A stretch of DNA of 64,000 nt, from positions 62,001 through 126,000 of the forward strand of contig CBFIGE010000005.1 of assembly GCA_965662045.1 (NCBI GenBank). Reading direction: 5' to 3'. Numbering within the stretch: position 1 is the stretch's first letter; each line of letters opens with the position of its first letter. The notes under the pieces are model-generated. The model searched no databases, had not been told where the DNA came from, and saw only the letters and a program-made list of their open reading frames with translations. This document shows positions 35,653-44,077 of this stretch, piece after piece. A program made the translations under genes and the position numbers. This stretch comes from UBA3478 sp965662045 (GTDB lineage Bacteria; Bacteroidota; Bacteroidia; Flavobacteriales; Flavobacteriaceae).

Positions 35653-35742
35653 GTATAGGTTTCATGGAGTTTCAATTACCTTCTTAACTCCTATAATTTA
35701 TAAGTTTAAACAAGTTTCTAAAGGCTTCACATTATTTATCGT

Positions 35743-36966
35743 ATGATTTTATTTTACGACAAAAATTACGACATAATAGACGCCAAATTAATACAAGGAC
35801 TACTGGGTAAACCAAAGTCAATTAAGCTATATGAACCAATAATAAAAATGAATCGTGGTTACGTTATGCGTTTCTATTATGGTTATGATAGTGATACCAA
35901 GAAAACTCATAAGAAAGACGTCTATCTTGATCTTGATTATTATTTCACTCCATCTAATGCCTGGGAACGTTCGCAAAACAAGGAGGCTAAAAAACAAGCT
36001 AATCAAATTTTGGAGGCACTTAATACAGCTAACAGGGAAGGAAAGTATCCAATTGCAAAAACAAATCCATTATCAGTATCAGAACGTAACTTCATAGATT
36101 GGTTATTAAAGGCTACGCAGGAAGATGGAAAGTATTCTGACAATACTAAAAAATCTTACAAGGCATTGATTAACCATTTAAAGAAGTTTGCAGGTAATCA
36201 CATACCTTTTGAAACAATAGATAAATCCTTTGTAGCAAAGTTCTATGACCATCTTAAATATGACTCTGTAAACTCAAAGGGAATATCTACCTCCTCAAAT
36301 TCTTCTATTAAATACCATAAACAGTTTTATTTTCATTTAGCCAAAGCCTTTGCCCTATTCAACTTTGAGCTACCTAATAATATAAAATACGGACAGGATA
36401 AAACAGAATCAAAACCAAAGGAATATCTTACTACTAAAGAATTAAAAACATTAATTTCAACACCTGAACCAAACTTAGCATTAAGAATGGGGTTTCAGTT
36501 TGGTTGCTTTACAGGACTACCATTTGAAGAAATTATCCACGCTAAATTTTACAATGTTAAGGAAGATAATAAGGGAAGATACTATTTAGAATACCAAAGA
36601 AAAAAAACCTCAAGTTATAATAACATTCCCTTGTCAAGTAATGCATCAAAAGTAATTGACCAGATGAAGAAAGTAAATGGCAAAAGTTCTAGTCAAAGTA
36701 TTTTTAAAGGATTAAAGTATTCAGGTTATAATAATAGTCTTTTACAAAATTGGGTAACCAGAGCAGGTATAACTAAGAAAATTATCCTCCATTGTTGTAG
36801 AAACACTTTCTCAGCAATTCCCTATGATAAGTACAAGGACGTCAGTGCGTTAATGAAGATTTTAGGGCATACGGATAAATCTACCACCCAACGATACCTT
36901 GCTAAATTCCTAAAGAATATTGATGTTGATGTAGACCTACTGCCTGAATTTGATCTAGCCTTTTAA
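35743..36966 (+). CDS. Tyrosine recombinase (site-specific integrase), Arg I replaced
   Basis: A 407-residue integrase with an unusual N-terminal domain (about 1-100), a SAM-like core-binding domain (about 110-215) and a C-terminal catalytic domain. Catalytic residues: Lys near 287-288, His350 and Arg353 (ILHCCRNTF), His376 (LGH), Tyr385 (TTQRYLAKFL). The first Arg, normally in TGLRxxD/E, is Pro260 (FTGLPFEEI). Loss of this Arg usually abolishes strand cleavage, so it may be inactive. The adjacent mnmE 3' end suggests an integrated element, but no cargo gene is obvious beyond the GC-shifted ABC-F gene. Base composition of the integrase resembles the chromosome. Confidence 0.88.
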   Translation: MILFYDKNYDIIDAKLIQGLLGKPKSIKLYEPIIKMNRGYVMRFYYGYDSDTKKTHKKDVYLDLDYYFTPSNAWERSQNKEAKKQANQILEALNTANREGKYPIAKTNPLSVSERNFIDWLLKATQEDGKYSDNTKKSYKALINHLKKFAGNHIPFETIDKSFVAKFYDHLKYDSVNSKGISTSSNSSIKYHKQFYFHLAKAFALFNFELPNNIKYGQDKTESKPKEYLTTKELKTLISTPEPNLALRMGFQFGCFTGLPFEEIIHAKFYNVKEDNKGRYYLEYQRKKTSSYNNIPLSSNASKVIDQMKKVNGKSSSQSIFKGLKYSGYNNSLLQNWVTRAGITKKIILHCCRNTFSAIPYDKYKDVSALMKILGHTDKSTTQRYLAKFLKNIDVDVDLLPEFDLAF

Positions 36967-37055
36967 ATTTTGGCGACTGCCTCTGTTTTAACACTTACAA
37001 AAACAGTTAGCTATTATTTGCTATTGTCACCCTCATTAGACTTCTTCTATTTTTT

Positions 37056-38909
37056 TTATTCTATTTCAATCGAAAGTTCCAACCATGTATTGGTTCTTTC
37101 TTCTATAGCTTCTTCAGCCAATTTTAATTCGATGGAGAGGGTTTTGATTTCCTCAGGTGACAGGTTGTCATTGGAGAACTGGTTTTGTATTGTTTCTTTT
37201 TGGGCTTCGAATTTTGCGATTTCGATCTCCAGTTTTTTGAGCCTACGTTGGTTTTCGTAGGAAGGCTTGTTTTCTTCTTTATTTTTCCAATCAGTTTTTG
37301 GTTTTTTCTCTGTTGTTTCGGTAGCTACCGAAGTATCCTCATAGGCCTTGAAATCAGAATAATTTCCCGGAAAATCTTCTATTTTACCTGCGCCTCGAAA
37401 TACGAAGAGATGGTCCACGATTTTATCCATAAAATAACGATCGTGGGAAACAACAAGCAGGCATCCCGGAAAGTCCAAAAGAAAACTCTCTAACACATTC
37501 AGGGTAACAATGTCCAAATCATTGGTGGGTTCATCCAAAATCAAAAAATTGGGATTTTGTATGAGAACGGTACACAAATACAAACGTTTGCGCTCGCCTC
37601 CACTTAGTTTTTCTACAAAATCGTATTGCTTTTTTCGATCGAATAAAAATCGTTCCAACAGTTGTTGCGCAGAAATTTTCCGTCCTTTTTTAAGAGGGAT
37701 ATAGTCCCCATATTCTTGGATAACTTCAATCACTTTTTGACCTGGTTTTACTGTAATCCCTTCTTGGGTGTAATAACCAAATTTAAGGGTGTCTCCTCGG
37801 ACAATTTTACCGGTATCTGGTTGCAGTGCGTTGGTCAGTAGTTTGAGGAAGGTGGATTTACCCGTACCATTATTTCCGATAATACCAATACGGTCGTTTC
37901 GCTGAAAATTATAGTCAAAAGCCTTTAGGATTACATTAGCATTAAAGGCTTTTGATACTTTGTGCATTTCTATCATTTTAGAACCCAATCGCTCCATGTT
38001 GATTTCCAGTTGCACTTCGTGGTCATTTCTTCGTTGCTGCGCTTTTTCCTTGATGGTATTGAAATCTTCTATCCGTGATTTGGATTTGGTTGTTCTCGCT
38101 TTGGGTTGCTTGCGCATCCATGCTAGTTCCTTGGAAAAATGCCGCTTGGTTTTGTGAGCCTCGGTTTCCTTTTGTTCAATGCGGGCTGCACGCTTTTCGA
38201 GATAGTAAGAATAACTCCCCTTGTAGGTGTATAAGTTTCCTTGGTCTAATTCTATAATCTCATTACACACCCGCTCGAGAAAATACCGGTCGTGGGTAAC
38301 CATCAATAAGCTTATTTTTTCTTTGATAAAATAAGCTTCCAGCCATTCGATCATTTCTAAATCCAGATGGTTGGTCGGTTCGTCTAGGATCAGTAAATCG
38401 GGCTTTTCCAAAAGGGCGCTACAGAGTGCCAAACGCTTTTTTTGTCCCCCAGACAAGGATCCCGCTTTTAGTGTCAAGTCGTCCAGCTTAAGCTTGCTTA
38501 AAAGCTGTTTGTATTCGGTTTCAAAGTCCCATGCCCCGTGCTGTTCCATCGCTTCAAAGGCCTCTTGGTACTTTTTCTCATCCTCTGGGTTCAATAATGC
38601 TTTTTCATATGCAGCAATTATCTCCAAAGTACTGTTGCCCGAAGCCAAAATAATTTCCTCTACGGTTTTTTGAGGATCTAAAATGGGCTCTTGGTGAAGG
38701 TAGGACACTTGGGTACCCTTACGGAAATTGACCAATCCGGTATCAGGAGTTTCCTCTCGGGCAATAATCCTTAAGATGGTTGTTTTCCCACTTCCATTTT
38801 TAGCGATTAGTGCAATTTTTTGCCCTTTACTAATTCCAAAAGAGAGAGACTCAAAAATAACGTGCTCACCATAGGCCTTTGAAATGTTCTCTACCGAAAG
38901 TAGATTCAT
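37056..38909 (-). CDS. ABC-F family ATPase (Uup-like)
   Basis: A 617-residue duplicated ATP-binding cassette protein without membrane domains. The first cassette has Walker A AKNGSGKTT, LSGGQKKRL and LDEPTNHLD; the second has GNNGTGKST, LSGGERKRL and LDEPTNDLD. A charged inter-domain linker (SFSYYLEKRAARIEQKE region near 230-290) and a C-terminal coiled coil (555-617) fit Uup-type ABC-F proteins acting on ribosomes or DNA. No antibiotic-resistance subtype is clear. ATG 38909 is preferred over a TTG three bases earlier. Two sampled 60-base lines are 48-50% GC, versus 33% in a sampled neighbour. It converges with the integrase. Confidence 0.92.
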   Translation of the reverse strand: MNLLSVENISKAYGEHVIFESLSFGISKGQKIALIAKNGSGKTTILRIIAREETPDTGLVNFRKGTQVSYLHQEPILDPQKTVEEIILASGNSTLEIIAAYEKALLNPEDEKKYQEAFEAMEQHGAWDFETEYKQLLSKLKLDDLTLKAGSLSGGQKKRLALCSALLEKPDLLILDEPTNHLDLEMIEWLEAYFIKEKISLLMVTHDRYFLERVCNEIIELDQGNLYTYKGSYSYYLEKRAARIEQKETEAHKTKRHFSKELAWMRKQPKARTTKSKSRIEDFNTIKEKAQQRRNDHEVQLEINMERLGSKMIEMHKVSKAFNANVILKAFDYNFQRNDRIGIIGNNGTGKSTFLKLLTNALQPDTGKIVRGDTLKFGYYTQEGITVKPGQKVIEVIQEYGDYIPLKKGRKISAQQLLERFLFDRKKQYDFVEKLSGGERKRLYLCTVLIQNPNFLILDEPTNDLDIVTLNVLESFLLDFPGCLLVVSHDRYFMDKIVDHLFVFRGAGKIEDFPGNYSDFKAYEDTSVATETTEKKPKTDWKNKEENKPSYENQRRLKKLEIEIAKFEAQKETIQNQFSNDNLSPEEIKTLSIELKLAEEAIEERTNTWLELSIEIE

Positions 38910-39298
38910 CAATATTAATTTTTATCAAAATTACGGATTCAATTCCAACAATTGAGGCATTGCTAGCGCACGTAAGGCGTGTCATTAAAAATCTCAAAGC
39001 TTCTCGTGAAGTCGTGAGAAAAAGAGCACCCAGATATTTGCTTGTAACCCTTGTAAAATATAATGATTACCAGGGTAGGGATGCAAAGAATAACACCCTT
39101 CTTGCACCCTTCTTGCACCAAACAATAATGATAATAATTTAATAGAAATAGATAGGGTCCAAGAAATTTGTCTTTCTAGTGTTAAATGGGTGGAGGCAGT
39201 TAAAAGGAATTTTCTTCTAATTAGGTTTCATATCGTTTAAATTAGTTAAAAAATCAACCTTTTGCGGAAAACTACCTCTTTGGTTGTTAATTACTTAA
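38910..39298. other. Intergenic region upstream of the ABC-F gene
   Basis: About 390 bases with no convincing gene. The half next to ABC-F shares its higher GC content. A TAATTTTG match on the minus strand close to the ABC-F start may be its -7 element, but no well-spaced distal TTG was found. It contains an 11-base tandem repeat (listed separately). The rest toward 39298 is AT-rich. Confidence 0.45.
39094..39119. repeat. Tandem 11-bp repeat
   Basis: Two exact, adjacent copies of CACCCTTCTTG (39094-39104 and 39105-39115) followed by a partial third (CACC). It lies at about the point where the GC-richer segment of ABC-F gives way to AT-rich sequence. Confidence 0.8.
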
Positions 39299-39985
39299 TC
39301 AATCATTCAACTCCTCATCGATTTCCTTTATTATCAGTGAATCTTGTCGGATCGCACGTCGCATCAAGTTTGCATAAAATGAATGTGCTAAACCTGATTG
39401 AGAGACTTTATTGATTTCTAAATCATTAAGATATCTCATGTTAGGTTTGTAAGAAGTCCAGTAGCCGATAATTTCCTTGTGCGGTCTTCTATTTTCAGAA
39501 CTAAAAAATTGATCGAAAGTATTATCTCGCAAATACATCTCTAATAGCAAATGATTGTTTTTTTCATACCACGTTTGATCAGAATATTTTACTTGAAGTA
39601 AACTTACCAGTTCTCTATTTTCTATCAATTCAATTAAGCCTGAATTTACCAGAGCACTGTACTCTTCTTCATTATGAACAAATACGGTTCCTGCGTCTTT
39701 CAAATATGAGAGATAAAACCCAAGGGAATCTTTATCCTCTTTGTATAACATTTTACCTCTCTCATATATAATATTCGAAAAGTCACTTGCTTTGCTATGC
39801 ACGCCGAGGTCGAAATGAAGTCCTTCCAATTCTTTTAGAAGGTTGTTCTTCATTTTTTTCAAGGATTCGATTTTGAGTTCTTCCTTGTAAGCAATAGCGT
39901 TCTTTTTTTCCACGTAAAATGATATGGATATACCCAATACGATGACCAAAAACTCGAGTACATAACGAATAAGATATTTTTTCAT
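39299..39985 (-). CDS. DUF6090-like single-pass membrane protein
   Basis: A 228-residue protein with one N-terminal transmembrane helix (YVLEFLVIVLGISISFYVEKK), then a helical domain with charged, possibly coiled-coil segments (KKMKNNLLKELEGLHFDLG). The motif EEYSALVNSGLIELIENRELVSLL and YSDQTWYEKNN recall the DUF6090 family, frequent and multi-copy in flavobacteria with no known function. The protein at 52140-52865 shares the same plan, including the N-terminal helix and the SGxFELIxSxEL segment. No operon partner. Confidence 0.8.
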   Translation of the reverse strand: MKKYLIRYVLEFLVIVLGISISFYVEKKNAIAYKEELKIESLKKMKNNLLKELEGLHFDLGVHSKASDFSNIIYERGKMLYKEDKDSLGFYLSYLKDAGTVFVHNEEEYSALVNSGLIELIENRELVSLLQVKYSDQTWYEKNNHLLLEMYLRDNTFDQFFSSENRRPHKEIIGYWTSYKPNMRYLNDLEINKVSQSGLAHSFYANLMRRAIRQDSLIIKEIDEELND

Positions 39986-40440
39986 AGAATTAAAATAGAA
40001 AAATCAATATAAATAGATGAGACGTAATGGAAAGTATACAAACTTTTTAGATAATACAAAGCCATACTCTACTATCCTCTGCGATTTTCATAACAAATAA
40101 AGATTATTGAACAAATACCATATATTAATATGTATATGCGTGTTAATTTTTGGAAAGTTGAAATAATTTGAACTCATCAGGCGACTGAACTATCATAAGT
40201 TACAGATTGTATTTAAACAATGTCAAATTTGTAAATACGATCATTAGCAACATTGCTAAACCGTTTTATATTAGCAGGTTATGTTTTAATTGCAATATTA
40301 CTTAAAAATTTTTCTCACAACTATTTGTAGACTTATACTTTAATAAAATGAAGGTTTTCATCGAAAAATAAGTAAGTAAACTATAAATCTCATGAATCAA
40401 CCTAAGTAAAGTGAATATTGCTAGTCTAAATTTAATTGTG
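39986..40440. other. AT-rich intergenic region
   Basis: Roughly 455 bases between two divergent genes, very AT-rich. I see no gene, repeat array or consensus promoter I would defend. It presumably holds the promoters of both flanking genes. Confidence 0.4.
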
Positions 40441-41034
40441 ATGTTTAAAAAATTTCAAGACAATGAAGGAAGTCCCATTTTGGTTCCAACTAATAGTTAT
40501 GTCGAAGGGTATCTCAAATCATTGAAATCAATTCGTATTGAATGTAATTTTAATGGCACCATCTTGTCTCAAAAGAAAGTTATCATTGAGTCTAGCTCTG
40601 TGATTACTGGTGATATCATTTGCGATCATTTAATATTAACGGGTACAGTAAAAGGTAATATATTTTGTACAGGTAGAGTAGAAATGAATCCAGAAGCAAA
40701 AATGATAGGTAAAATTTACTCCTCTACATTTACAAATCTAAGTGAGACAGATTCTGACTTTGTTGTGCAAATTCCTAATACGAACAGTTTAAGTGAAATC
40801 CGATCAATTCTTTTCGGTATGGATACAGACCAAGGTCTCTCGAAGGATGATGTGCTTTCAAAAATTAGAGGTTTATTTTATGAAAACGTCTATTCAAATA
40901 GATACCATCCTGATTCAATAATTGAAAATGAATTCACCAATCAAGCCGATGGCAAATTTGTTTTAATGAAGGTTTCTGAGAGAAATAAAAACCATCCTCA
41001 TGCTGTTGAGCAATATGATGGAACCAACTATTAG
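40441..41034 (+). CDS. Bactofilin-like polymer-forming cytoskeletal protein
   Basis: A 197-residue protein with the right-handed beta-helix core of bactofilins (CcmA family). Repetitive short strands follow one another: LVPTNSYVEGYLKSLKSIRI, NFNGTILSQKKVIIESSS, VITGDIICDHLILTGT, VKGNIFCTGRVEMNPEAKM. The usual bactofilin is about 130-180 residues; here the core is followed by an extra C-terminal region of about 80 residues without recognisable features. I chose ATG 40441; an earlier in-frame GTG would add ten residues of unlikely sequence. It stands alone, so a role in cell shape or appendage placement is only inferred. Confidence 0.82.
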   Translation: MFKKFQDNEGSPILVPTNSYVEGYLKSLKSIRIECNFNGTILSQKKVIIESSSVITGDIICDHLILTGTVKGNIFCTGRVEMNPEAKMIGKIYSSTFTNLSETDSDFVVQIPNTNSLSEIRSILFGMDTDQGLSKDDVLSKIRGLFYENVYSNRYHPDSIIENEFTNQADGKFVLMKVSERNKNHPHAVEQYDGTNY

Positions 41035-41181
41035 TTGAACAATCAGATTCAAAAATATACTTTAACCTTTAGTTGGAGTAAACTCATTTGAATTTTTCTG
41101 TAAAAGGTGAATCATCAATCTGCTTGTATGAGAGGAATATGTAAAGCGGAACTACACGGGTATTCTAAAGAATTAGACACC

Positions 41182-42519
41182 CTAATAAATACTTGGTTCC
41201 CACCCATTTTCATATGTACGCTTCCAGGACCCCATGGCTTTGTCGTTATTTAAAACACGAGCTGTTTTAGGGTCAATTACAAGGGTTTCTCCTGCGTCCT
41301 GTGCCATATTACCCAAATGACATATCATTGTTGAAATGGCTGCATCTTGAATATCTGAACGAAGTGATTTATCATATCGAATTCCATCAAAGAAATTACG
41401 AATATGATCGACATCTAGACCGCTCATACCCATAGTATCTGTTGATGAGGCTGCTCCTTTATAACGTTCAAACTCAAATTTTAAAGGGTTACCCTCTAAA
41501 TCAAAAAGCTTATAAAACCCACGATCAAGCTGAATTGTCCCTTTAGTTCCATATATAGTGGCTCCCCGACCGGGACGTTCTGGTTTCATAATGATTCGAC
41601 TGTGCCCTGTCCATGTTATAAATTTTTCACCTGGATAAGTAAAGGTTACCTGCTGGTTATCGACAAACTCCCAGTCATCTTCAAATGTATATTTACCCCC
41701 AAAAGAAGTTACACGCTCTGGAATATCTACACCAAGAGCCCAACGACAAATATCAATCTCGTGTGTGCCGTTATTGTGTATCTCACCTGTTCCCCAAGTT
41801 CGAAACCAATGCCAATTGTAGGGATGAACATTATCTCTGTATTCTTCTCTTGGTGCTGGCCCCTGCCATAAATCCCAATCTAAGGTCTTTGGAACATCTA
41901 TTTTTTTTCCCTTCCCTATTGAGGTTCTCTTATTAGAGTAGTACGCTTCACCCTTGTACACCTCACCAATAATTCCGTTTCTGATGTCTTCAATAGCCAT
42001 GATTGAAGTTCGAGCTGAACGTTGTTGATTACCCATTTGCACCTTTTTACCATACTTTTTTTGAGCAGCCATCAACAGATCATTTTCATATGGATTATGG
42101 CTGCAGGGTTTTTCAATGTAAACGTGTTTCCCTGCCTGCATAGCCATAATTGCCATTGGGGCATGCCAATGTTCAGGAGTAGCTATAAATACTGCATCGA
42201 CATCTTTATCTTCTAAGATTTTTCGGAAATCTTTTTCAACCTTAGGGATGTAACCTATATTTTCTTCGCACCATTTATTGTGCTCTTCTATAATGGTATC
42301 ATCCACATCACAATTGTAGAGTACTTTGGCGTTTTCAATAGCATTAATTGCAATGATATGTGCCTTTGCTCGGCTTCTAACACCAAATACCGCACAATTG
42401 ATGTGGTCATTTGCTCCCAAAACATTTGAATTAAAAATATTGGAAAAAGCTGGAGTTGAAACTCCCAGTCCTAAACTTCCTGCTAAAGTATTTTTTATAA
42501 AATTTCGTCTTGTTCCCAT
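41182..42519 (-). CDS. Exported Gfo/Idh/MocA family oxidoreductase
   Basis: A 445-residue NAD(P)-dependent oxidoreductase. The N-terminus (MGTRRNFIKNTLAG) is a twin-arginine-type signal, so it is probably exported folded with its cofactor. The Rossmann segment follows (NCAVFGVRSRAKAH), with the family EKP motif as IEKPCSHNPYEN and a C-terminal alpha/beta substrate domain (GEIHNNGTHEIDICRWALG). Such Bacteroidota proteins act on sugars or inositols; the substrate is unknown. It is ten bases downstream of the DUF1080 gene and divergent from uxuA, so it may belong to the hexuronate/sugar-acid block. Confidence 0.92.
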   Translation of the reverse strand: MGTRRNFIKNTLAGSLGLGVSTPAFSNIFNSNVLGANDHINCAVFGVRSRAKAHIIAINAIENAKVLYNCDVDDTIIEEHNKWCEENIGYIPKVEKDFRKILEDKDVDAVFIATPEHWHAPMAIMAMQAGKHVYIEKPCSHNPYENDLLMAAQKKYGKKVQMGNQQRSARTSIMAIEDIRNGIIGEVYKGEAYYSNKRTSIGKGKKIDVPKTLDWDLWQGPAPREEYRDNVHPYNWHWFRTWGTGEIHNNGTHEIDICRWALGVDIPERVTSFGGKYTFEDDWEFVDNQQVTFTYPGEKFITWTGHSRIIMKPERPGRGATIYGTKGTIQLDRGFYKLFDLEGNPLKFEFERYKGAASSTDTMGMSGLDVDHIRNFFDGIRYDKSLRSDIQDAAISTMICHLGNMAQDAGETLVIDPKTARVLNNDKAMGSWKRTYENGWEPSIY

Positions 42520-42529
42520 CTGGCAATTT

Positions 42530-43912
42530 TTAGTTTTTTAGTTCTTTAATTTTGATATTCTTGAAATGAACAAGGTCTCCGTGATCTTGGAGAAGTATTT
42601 GGCCTTCTTCTAACTCTCCGAAATTTGGCCAAACCACATATTTACTTTCAGAAACAAGGGTCCTAAATTCTGTGGTCATTCTTTCGTACTCCAATACCTT
42701 AGCACCATTTAGATAGTGTTTTACATTATTGTCATTAGAAATAATATGTGCACGATTCCATTTCCCAATTGGTTTTGTAGGCTTATCTATATCCGCTTGA
42801 ATCAAATCGTATAAAGAGGCCAATGTTCTGCTTCCAGGGTGATTTCCCAACTTCGCATCGGGATGCAAATCATCGTCTAGAATTTGATATTCTAATCCTA
42901 TCGAAGACCCAGCATCTTTGTTAATGTTCGTATCTACATAATACTTTATTCCACTATTGGCTCCAGGAGTTAGTTTAAAATCTACCATAAATTCAAAGTC
43001 ACTGTAATTTTTAAGCGTAACGATATCACCACCAGCTTCTGACTCTCCGCCTCCACTAGCTAAAACGATGAGTTCACCGTTTTTAATTTCCCAACCGTTC
43101 TCAGGAAAAGACTCTAGTTTGGCTCCTCTCCATCCATTTGTAGTCTCTCCATCCCAAAGCATTTGCCAACCTGAATCAAGCTCATTTTTAGTGAGCTTAT
43201 TGATTTTATCAAGCATCGGCAGAGATGTCTTTGTGCTGTAGGCCCCTATATTTTCGGTGAGAATTTTGATATTTTTCCATCTAATTTCAGTTCCTTCTTC
43301 TTGATTTTGGCCAATAGAATGTACTTGAAGGCCAATGAACCCTTTATCTGTTTGATCATCCGTTAGGTGTGCGGCTTCAGCTCCATTTATCCAAGTTTTA
43401 ATGGTGTCACCAATAGCTTCAATTCGATAGTGATTCCACTGATTTTGCTTGAAAGCACTTTTGGCTGATGTGTTTTGGTCATCTAAGGGATGAAGCCATC
43501 CTCGCCTTGCTTCGTCGTAAATACCTGCACTCCAGGCTCTCTCTGAAGGATCTATTTCAACTTGATATCCGTGTACCCTACCGTTTTGGTAATGAGGTAA
43601 ACTTTCGCTTCTAATTTGAATTCCTGAGTTCATAGAGGGGTCAACCAAAAACTCGAGTTCAAGGATAAAATCTCCATATATTGAATCGGTCACTAGAAAT
43701 GAATTAGGCGTATTGTGTACTGTAGTTCCAACGATTTCACCGTCGCTAACTGTATACTTTGCTTCTCCTCCTTTTTGAGACCATCCTTCTAATGAGCTTC
43801 CATCAAAAAGAGTCATCCATTGGGTTTGGTCGGTTGTCAAATCACACCCTACAATTAATACACCAGATAAAATGCAAAAAAAACGAAAAAGGTTATTTTT
43901 AAAATTGTTCAT
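42530..43912 (-). CDS. Lipoprotein with two DUF1080 (3-keto-disaccharide hydrolase-like) domains
   Basis: A 460-residue lipoprotein. The signal sequence ends in the lipobox VLIVGCD, so Cys23 would be lipidated. Two DUF1080/concanavalin-like domains follow: one from MTLFDGSSLEGWSQ (about 33-205), another from MLWDGETTNGWRG (about 245-455). DUF1080 proteins bind or cleave sugars, including 3-keto-disaccharides. The duplication is complete, not fragmentary. The gene directly precedes the Gfo/Idh/MocA gene on the same strand and probably forms an operon with it; a 3-keto-sugar pathway would fit both, but this is inference. Confidence 0.9.
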   Translation of the reverse strand: MNNFKNNLFRFFCILSGVLIVGCDLTTDQTQWMTLFDGSSLEGWSQKGGEAKYTVSDGEIVGTTVHNTPNSFLVTDSIYGDFILELEFLVDPSMNSGIQIRSESLPHYQNGRVHGYQVEIDPSERAWSAGIYDEARRGWLHPLDDQNTSAKSAFKQNQWNHYRIEAIGDTIKTWINGAEAAHLTDDQTDKGFIGLQVHSIGQNQEEGTEIRWKNIKILTENIGAYSTKTSLPMLDKINKLTKNELDSGWQMLWDGETTNGWRGAKLESFPENGWEIKNGELIVLASGGGESEAGGDIVTLKNYSDFEFMVDFKLTPGANSGIKYYVDTNINKDAGSSIGLEYQILDDDLHPDAKLGNHPGSRTLASLYDLIQADIDKPTKPIGKWNRAHIISNDNNVKHYLNGAKVLEYERMTTEFRTLVSESKYVVWPNFGELEEGQILLQDHGDLVHFKNIKIKELKN

Positions 43913-43948
43913 TGTTGATATAGTTAGTGCTACAAAAAATACAAAATA

Positions 43949-43962
43949 TTTAAACGCTTAAA
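43949..43962. promoter_or_regulatory. Candidate LacI-type operator between divergent operons
   Basis: TTTAAACGCTTAAA is a near-palindrome with a central CG, 12 of 14 bases symmetric, as in LacI/GalR-family operators. It lies 37 bases upstream of the DUF1080 start and 116 bases upstream of uxuA, in the only intergenic region of this block. No LacI gene is in the window. Confidence 0.4.
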
Positions 43963-44077
43963 AACATTTTTTCTAAATCGTAAATGAAATTGTATTTTCA
44001 AATGGACTCGGCCAATAATTAGCAATTAAAAGTTACGAGCAAATTAATTACCTTAACCAAACATTTAGTTTAAATCA

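Noticed and set aside
36983..37006. CTGTTTT/AAAACAG hairpin between integrase and ABC-F
   Set aside because: The 7-bp stem with a 10-base loop and no T run is too weak to call a terminator.
38879..39142. 87-codon plus-strand frame next to the ABC-F start
   Set aside because: It overlaps the start of ABC-F, has no recognisable features and ends in a run of Ile.
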